From IMG/VR virus record IMGVR_UViG_3300047546_000864, positions 1 through 64,000 of that record: a stretch of DNA of 64,000 nt; one strand, 5' to 3'. The translations under genes were made by a program, and so were the position numbers. Shown one piece after another: positions 60,295 to 64,000 of this stretch (within the stretch, counting starts at the first letter, position 1; each line of letters begins with the position of its first letter). Under the pieces are notes generated by a model. That model searched no databases. It was given only the letters and a program-made list of their open reading frames with translations, and had not been told where the DNA came from. This DNA comes from a virus.

Positions 60295-60467
60295 ATGATA
60301 AATCTAAAATCTACTATAATGTCTGGTGTTGTGCTTATCAACGCAGAGGGATATATAAAGGAACAGATAGAGAACACAGAGAGCACGAAACTGTGCGTAT
60401 GTGTCTTGATATGAAGGATGTAAAGTTCTATCAATTTGATACTGAAAAACCAAAGCACTTGAAATGA
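60291..60467 (+). CDS. Unknown small protein (58 aa)
   Basis: IYYNVWCCAYQRRGIYKGTDREHREHET, with cysteines and basic residues. Overlaps neighbours by 4 bp each. Not recognised. Confidence 0.63.
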   Translation: MNDKSKIYYNVWCCAYQRRGIYKGTDREHREHETVRMCLDMKDVKFYQFDTEKPKHLK

Positions 60468-60631
60468 TGAAAGTAACCGAGCACAACATTACTGAATGGA
60501 AACTTACTGATGTTGAGATTAGTGAGTTAATTCGTCTTACAAAAGATCAAATGAAAAATGCCGATGATAAGGTAAGTGAACTTTTTTATGGTATGATTGT
60601 GGGAAAATTACTGATTATGAAAAATGAATGA
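60464..60631 (+). CDS. Unknown small protein (55 aa)
   Basis: Two consecutive ATGs. KVTEHNITEWKLTDVEISELIRLTKDQM, then FYGMIVGKLLIMKNE. Not recognised. Confidence 0.62.
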   Translation: MMKVTEHNITEWKLTDVEISELIRLTKDQMKNADDKVSELFYGMIVGKLLIMKNE

Positions 60632-60794
60632 TGAACATTATGGGTGGGTCGTGAACAAACACTATGACTGGATTAATATGCTGAACAAAATGAAAGAAGG
60701 AAATCCGCAACGATTTGAAGAGTTTCGGTATTCAGAGCAGACGATTTATCATTACCTAGATAGATTGCAGCACGAGCAGAATCTTTACGACTAA
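60624..60794 (+). CDS. Unknown small protein (56 aa)
   Basis: MNDEHYGWVVNKHYDWINML, helix, and RFEEFRYSEQTIYHYLDRLQ. Overlaps the previous gene by 8 bp; the next ATG starts in its stop. Not recognised. Confidence 0.62.
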   Translation: MNDEHYGWVVNKHYDWINMLNKMKEGNPQRFEEFRYSEQTIYHYLDRLQHEQNLYD

Positions 60795-60973
60795 TGAAAT
60801 TTGAAGATTGGTTTGAAGAAATGGAAGGGTACTCATTCCGCTCTGAAAGATTCTATGATGACTTTGATTTTGCAGCAAAAACAAATGATTATGGAGCAAT
60901 CATCAAGTGGTTGCAGGCAGCATATCAAGTGGGTTATGAAGATGGGCAAAGAATTTATGGAGGAACGGAATGA
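60794..60973 (+). CDS. Unknown small protein (59 aa)
   Basis: MKFEDWFEEMEGYSFRSERFYDDF and AIIKWLQAAYQVGYEDGQRIY. Not recognised. Confidence 0.63.
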   Translation: MKFEDWFEEMEGYSFRSERFYDDFDFAAKTNDYGAIIKWLQAAYQVGYEDGQRIYGGTE

Positions 60974-61131
60974 ACTTTACACCTGAACATTACAAACTCA
61001 TTCACACTGCTGTTCGTCGATATCAGATTGAGAAGGCTATTCTGAATAGTGACGAGTATCAGCAGTGCAATGAGATACTTGACGGACTCTTTGATATCGT
61101 GTATACTCAACGTGTTGAGCAACCTACCTGA
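60970..61131 (+). CDS. Unknown small protein (53 aa)
   Basis: MNFTPEHYKLIHTAVRRYQIEKAILN and EYQQCNEILDGLFDIVY; helical. Not recognised. Confidence 0.62.
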   Translation: MNFTPEHYKLIHTAVRRYQIEKAILNSDEYQQCNEILDGLFDIVYTQRVEQPT

Positions 61132-61301
61132 TGGACTACACTGAAGAATTTCCCTTTGATCAGTTTCCTTGGAAGTTGGTTTACAAAGAAGGAAAAGAAA
61201 CCCGCAAGTGTTATTTTGATAGCGAACACAATCGTCAAAAGCACATTGACCGATACAATCTTAAAAAGAAAGACATTCAACTGAGTTACAAGTATGACTA
61301 A
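61131..61301 (+). CDS. Unknown small protein (56 aa)
   Basis: MDYTEEFPFDQFPWKLVYKEG, then basic (KHIDRYNLKKKDIQLSYKY). Overlaps the next gene by 8 bp. Not recognised. Confidence 0.62.
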   Translation: MDYTEEFPFDQFPWKLVYKEGKETRKCYFDSEHNRQKHIDRYNLKKKDIQLSYKYD

Positions 61302-62319
61302 GAGAGCATTGATTACTGGTGGTGCTGGATTTATTGCACACCATCTGATTGGTCAAATTTTGAAGACAACTGATTGGGAGGTTATTACTCTTGATCGTCT
61401 TGATTACAGTGGAAATTTGAATCGACTTCACGATCTAATGCTCTCATTCGATCCTGAAGTTCGTAAGCGTGTTCGTGTTGTTCATCATGACCTCAAAGCT
61501 GAACTTAATCCTCTTGTCCGTTCTGAAATCGGTCAAGTTGATTACATTCTCCATCTTGCTGCTGGTTCTCACGTTGACCGTAGTATTGAATATCCTATGG
61601 AGTTTGTACTTGATAATGTAGTAGGAACCTGCAACATTCTTGAGTTTGCCCGTACTCAAACTAATCTTGAAAGGTTTGTTTACTTTAGCACTGATGAAGT
61701 ATTCGGTCCTGCTCCTGATGGAATCAAGTATGAGGAGAACGACCGTTATAACTCCACGAATCCTTATAGTGCATCTAAAGCAGGTGGTGAAGAACTTTCT
61801 GTTGCTTATGAGAACACCTACGGTCTTCCAGTATACATTACCCACACGATGAACGTCTTTGGTGAGCGTCAGCATCCAGAGAAGTTTATTCCTATGTGTA
61901 TTCGTAAAATTCGTGACGGTGAAACTGTAACCATTCATAGTGATAGTACCTGTACGATTCCTGGGTCACGCCATTACATTCATGCCGAAGATGTTTCATC
62001 TGCTGTCCTATTTCTGTTGAACTATGAGGGTAAGTTTGAACCTACTTGGGGCAACGCTAAGTGTCCTAAGTTCAACATTGTTGGTTCAGAAGAACTCAAC
62101 AACCTAGAACTTGCTGAGATTATTGCAGAAGCACAAGGTCAAGAACTCAAGTATGAACTTGTGGATTTCCACTCATCCCGCCCTGGACATGACTTGCGTT
62201 ATGCTCTATCTGGTGATAAAATGAAAGAGTTGGGATGGGTCCCCCAAAAGTCAGTTCGTGAGCGTATCGCAGAAGTGACTCAATGGACTCTTTCAAACGA
62301 ACGCTGGATTACTCTATGA
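61294..62319 (+). CDS. NDP-glucose 4,6-dehydratase-like extended SDR (341 aa)
   Basis: Family: sugar-nucleotide epimerase/dehydratase. NAD-binding TGGAGFI (residues 8-14), LHLAAGSHVDRS with the family's SHVDRS motif (92-97), STDEVFG (132-138) and Y158-x3-K162 in YSASK. STDEVFG matches dTDP-glucose 4,6-dehydratases. It may make an activated deoxysugar for surface glycans; its partner genes are not adjacent. Confidence 0.88.
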   Translation: MTKRALITGGAGFIAHHLIGQILKTTDWEVITLDRLDYSGNLNRLHDLMLSFDPEVRKRVRVVHHDLKAELNPLVRSEIGQVDYILHLAAGSHVDRSIEYPMEFVLDNVVGTCNILEFARTQTNLERFVYFSTDEVFGPAPDGIKYEENDRYNSTNPYSASKAGGEELSVAYENTYGLPVYITHTMNVFGERQHPEKFIPMCIRKIRDGETVTIHSDSTCTIPGSRHYIHAEDVSSAVLFLLNYEGKFEPTWGNAKCPKFNIVGSEELNNLELAEIIAEAQGQELKYELVDFHSSRPGHDLRYALSGDKMKELGWVPQKSVRERIAEVTQWTLSNERWITL

Positions 62320-62447
62320 CTGAACGTACTTTTGTAGATAAGAATGGTAATTCGTGGTTTTGGGAAGAAACTCCAGAAACCATTGAGGCACTGAAACAAC
62401 TTCATAAAACTGTAAAGGAAGTAAATGACAAAAAAGAAACTAATTGA
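62316..62447 (+). CDS. Unknown small protein (43 aa)
   Basis: MTERTFVDKNGNSWFWEETPETIEALKQL. ATGA overlap with the dehydratase and 23-bp overlap with the next gene. Not recognised. Confidence 0.6.
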   Translation: MTERTFVDKNGNSWFWEETPETIEALKQLHKTVKEVNDKKETN

Positions 62448-62634
62448 CGACTGCTTTTACATTGAACAAAAAAAGTATGGACTCTGGGATTCAACCGACA
62501 AAGATGGTAAGGGACTGGTCACGTCTCTCACTGAAGAGCAATGTATATCAGCAACCCGTTACATTCTTAAAGGACGGCAGGAAGGTTTCCCTGAATCCAA
62601 AATTTATGAGGGTCAAGTAGGAGGTAAATTGTGA
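62425..62634 (+). CDS. Unknown small protein (69 aa)
   Basis: KKLIDDCFYIEQKKYGLWDSTDKDGKG, then EEQCISATRYILKGRQEG. Not recognised. Confidence 0.63.
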   Translation: MTKKKLIDDCFYIEQKKYGLWDSTDKDGKGLVTSLTEEQCISATRYILKGRQEGFPESKIYEGQVGGKL

Positions 62635-62768
62635 GTGATACAGACCCAACAGCACCTTGGTATGAATTCATTTCATATTGTAGGTGCTGTGAAAGTCTTG
62701 GAGTAACACCATCCATTCAACGTTATATGGCTTATCGAAATTATCTTAAATCTGTTGGTATATTATGA
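62631..62768 (+). CDS. Unknown small protein (45 aa)
   Basis: GTG start in a GTGA overlap. APWYEFISYCRCCESLGVTPS with paired cysteines. Not recognised. Confidence 0.6.
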   Translation: MSDTDPTAPWYEFISYCRCCESLGVTPSIQRYMAYRNYLKSVGIL

Positions 62769-62968
62769 GTTGGTTTAGCAAATGGTCTTTTTCTGATGAT
62801 GTTCCAATGGATGATGTCTACAAGAGACTTTATGAGTTGGAAGCAAAAGTAGAAAGACTTGAAGAAGAAAACGTAGAGTTGATTAACGAATTGTATAGGA
62901 TGGAAAATTCTCTGGATTCGCGTATAGATATTCTTGCTGAGCGTTGTAGGATCAATTACGATGTATGA
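62765..62968 (+). CDS. Small coiled-coil protein (67 aa)
   Basis: DDVYKRLYELEAKVERLEEENVELINELYRMENSL is a clear heptad coiled coil. Begins MSWFSKWSF. Overlaps both neighbours. Possibly a dimerising regulator; not recognised. Confidence 0.65.
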   Translation: MSWFSKWSFSDDVPMDDVYKRLYELEAKVERLEEENVELINELYRMENSLDSRIDILAERCRINYDV

Positions 62969-63140
62969 TTTAGATGATTTTGAAAAAGCACTTGCACACT
63001 TTGGAACAAGAGTTGATGTTATCATAGCAATGGAGATGGGAGGAAAGTTTGATGCTGAAACTGCTTACAAAAATATTAAAATGGAACTCAAAGAGCTCAA
63101 ACGTCTCCGAAAGTCCATCAAAAAAGACAAGGATATGTGA
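62961..63140 (+). CDS. Unknown helical protein (59 aa)
   Basis: MYDLDDFEKALAHFGTRVDVII and MELKELKRLRKSIKKDKD, a charged helix. Overlaps the previous stop; the following zinc-ribbon frame begins inside it. Not recognised. Confidence 0.6.
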   Translation: MYDLDDFEKALAHFGTRVDVIIAMEMGGKFDAETAYKNIKMELKELKRLRKSIKKDKDM

Positions 63141-63255
63141 TAAGTGTGGTGTAGAAAAACCACTTAATAAAGACCATTATGAAGTTGTGAAATACTTTCG
63201 TGACGGATTTTCATATTATTGTCATGAATGTTCTAAACCAAAACCAAGAGATTGA
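63049..63255 (+). CDS. Zinc-ribbon-like small protein, start uncertain (up to 68 aa)
   Basis: The second half has CDKCGVEKPLNKDHYEV and YYCHECS, a four-cysteine zinc-binding layout seen in small phage proteins. The ATG at 63049 gives a 92-bp overlap with the previous gene; a later non-ATG start is possible. Not recognised otherwise. Confidence 0.5.
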   Translation: MMLKLLTKILKWNSKSSNVSESPSKKTRICDKCGVEKPLNKDHYEVVKYFRDGFSYYCHECSKPKPRD

Positions 63256-63413
63256 TGGAAGATACGCTTAAAATAACACAAAATGAAGATGGGTCTTTTT
63301 CTATGGACTGGGATCCAGAAGACCCAAATTGGAAGTGGTTGAATGGCTTGACTTCCAAAGAGATTCAGGTTATAGTAGAGCAAGCAATCAAGGACTTTAC
63401 CGATGGACTTTGA
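63255..63413 (+). CDS. Unknown small protein (52 aa)
   Basis: MEDTLKITQNEDGSFSMDWDPEDPNW, then EIQVIVEQAIKDF. Overlaps the previous stop and the next start (11 bp). Not recognised. Confidence 0.62.
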   Translation: MEDTLKITQNEDGSFSMDWDPEDPNWKWLNGLTSKEIQVIVEQAIKDFTDGL

Positions 63414-64000
63414 CTACAAGAAGTATTCTCTTGAACAACTTGATAACTGGATGCACGATGCTTTGTCTTGTGCAGAGGCAACTCCCCAAGAAATCTATGA
63501 TGTAATCAAGGGTGTAGTAGAAGAACAATATGTTTACTTCAAAGAGCAAGCAAATCGTTGTTATCAATTACTTGCTCTTCTGAATGATGATCGTAAGCAT
63601 CGCATTCCTGTATATGATGAATTCAGGGGTTCAACGGTAAGTAGCGTCCAATATACTGAAGAAGAACTGAATGCGATGTGCGACAAGGCAGCATCGGATC
63701 AAGAAAAAGAACAATGCCGCGAGTATAACCTGCGTGAAGCAGAATACTATGATAAGCGAGCAGAACTTGACGCGAAGCACTCTAAACATTATTACGATTA
63801 TACTCGTAATGATTTTAATCGCCTAAATCCTTTCCTCACATATGATGAAGCAGTTGCTGCTGGTTGGGAAATGACTGCCGATGGCTTCTGGATTCCATCT
63901 CAAAAAGAAGATAAAGTAAAGAAATGGGTTCTTCCTGTCGAAGAAGCGAAAGATACTGATACCGATGAAACAGAATATTTTGTTTCTTTCCCCGATGATC
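63403..64000 (+). CDS. Unknown protein, 3' end outside the window
   Basis: Open from the ATG at 63403 to the last base (199 residues visible). Helical and acidic: DFDYKKYSLEQLDNWMHDA, YKEQ-like coil, KHYYDYTRNDFNRLNPFLTYDEA and AAGWEMTADGFW. Not recognised. Its full length and stop are outside the window. Confidence 0.62.
   Translation, partial: MDFDYKKYSLEQLDNWMHDALSCAEATPQEIYDVIKGVVEEQYVYFKEQANRCYQLLALLNDDRKHRIPVYDEFRGSTVSSVQYTEEELNAMCDKAASDQEKEQCREYNLREAEYYDKRAELDAKHSKHYYDYTRNDFNRLNPFLTYDEAVAAGWEMTADGFWIPSQKEDKVKKWVLPVEEAKDTDTDETEYFVSFPDD

Noticed and set aside
61444-61938. 164-codon minus-strand frame
   Set aside because: Antisense to the dehydratase gene, whose motifs are intact.

Overview
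This window is part of the genome of a T4-like marine cyanophage (a myovirus infecting Synechococcus or Prochlorococcus). The evidence is a set of T4-type structural and replication proteins (homologues of gp4, gp5, gp26, gp27, gp32, gp33, gp48, gp53, gp54 and gp59) mixed with genes typical of cyanophages: a PhoH-like ATPase, thyX, a glutaredoxin, a DUF1825 protein and a DUF6433 protein. T4-type late promoter motifs ((A/C)TAAATA) and sigma70 promoters with 17-bp spacers recur. No integrase, repressor or CRISPR array was seen.

Layout. 1-12.6 kb: four adhesin or fibre genes. The first, cut by the window edge, is a repeat-rich fibre ending in an S74 self-cleaving chaperone. The next three are paralogues in which arrays of Asp-box-like (STDAITWTLRT) repeats interrupt a polyglycine domain. 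12.7-20.7 kb: eight glycosylation genes (glycosyltransferases, methyltransferases, two fusion proteins and a UDP-galactopyranose mutase). 20.7-29.7 kb: regulatory and replication genes, namely glutaredoxin, thyX, phoH, a PD-(D/E)XK nuclease, gp33, gp59, DUF1825, gp32 and a Mom-like protein, interrupted by an HNH endonuclease gene and a small basic ORF that look like mobile insertions. 29.7-32.9 kb: minus-strand head and baseplate genes (gp53, gp48, an unknown, a GIY-YIG endonuclease and gp4). 32.9-43.1 kb: plus-strand baseplate hub and spike genes (gp54-like, gp26, gp51-like, tape-measure-like, a two-domain cell-wall hydrolase, gp27-like, gp5-like, a beta-helix spike and an S74 protein). 43.1-44.9 kb: small genes, three tRNA genes and a second GIY-YIG endonuclease. 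44.9-52.3 kb: two long structural proteins, one with a phage tail-collar domain. 52.5-64 kb: an SF2 helicase, then about 35 tiny tightly overlapping genes, mostly unknown, with an NDP-sugar dehydratase among them.

How it fits together. The fibre genes and the adjoining sugar cassette suggest a host-recognition and surface-modification module. The hub genes build the tail tip: here the peptidoglycan hydrolase activity sits on a separate protein with a transglycosylase-like and an M23 domain, not on gp5. gp33 and the late promoter motifs point to T4-style late transcription. The most distinctive features are the nested Asp-box insertions in the adhesins, the late promoters placed inside inverted repeats in front of each endonuclease-like gene, a duplicated gp59 tail that marks an insertion scar, a candidate structured small RNA near 21.1 kb, and a recurring terminator-plus-promoter cassette in the early region. 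All functions are read from sequence patterns and family knowledge; no searches were run.
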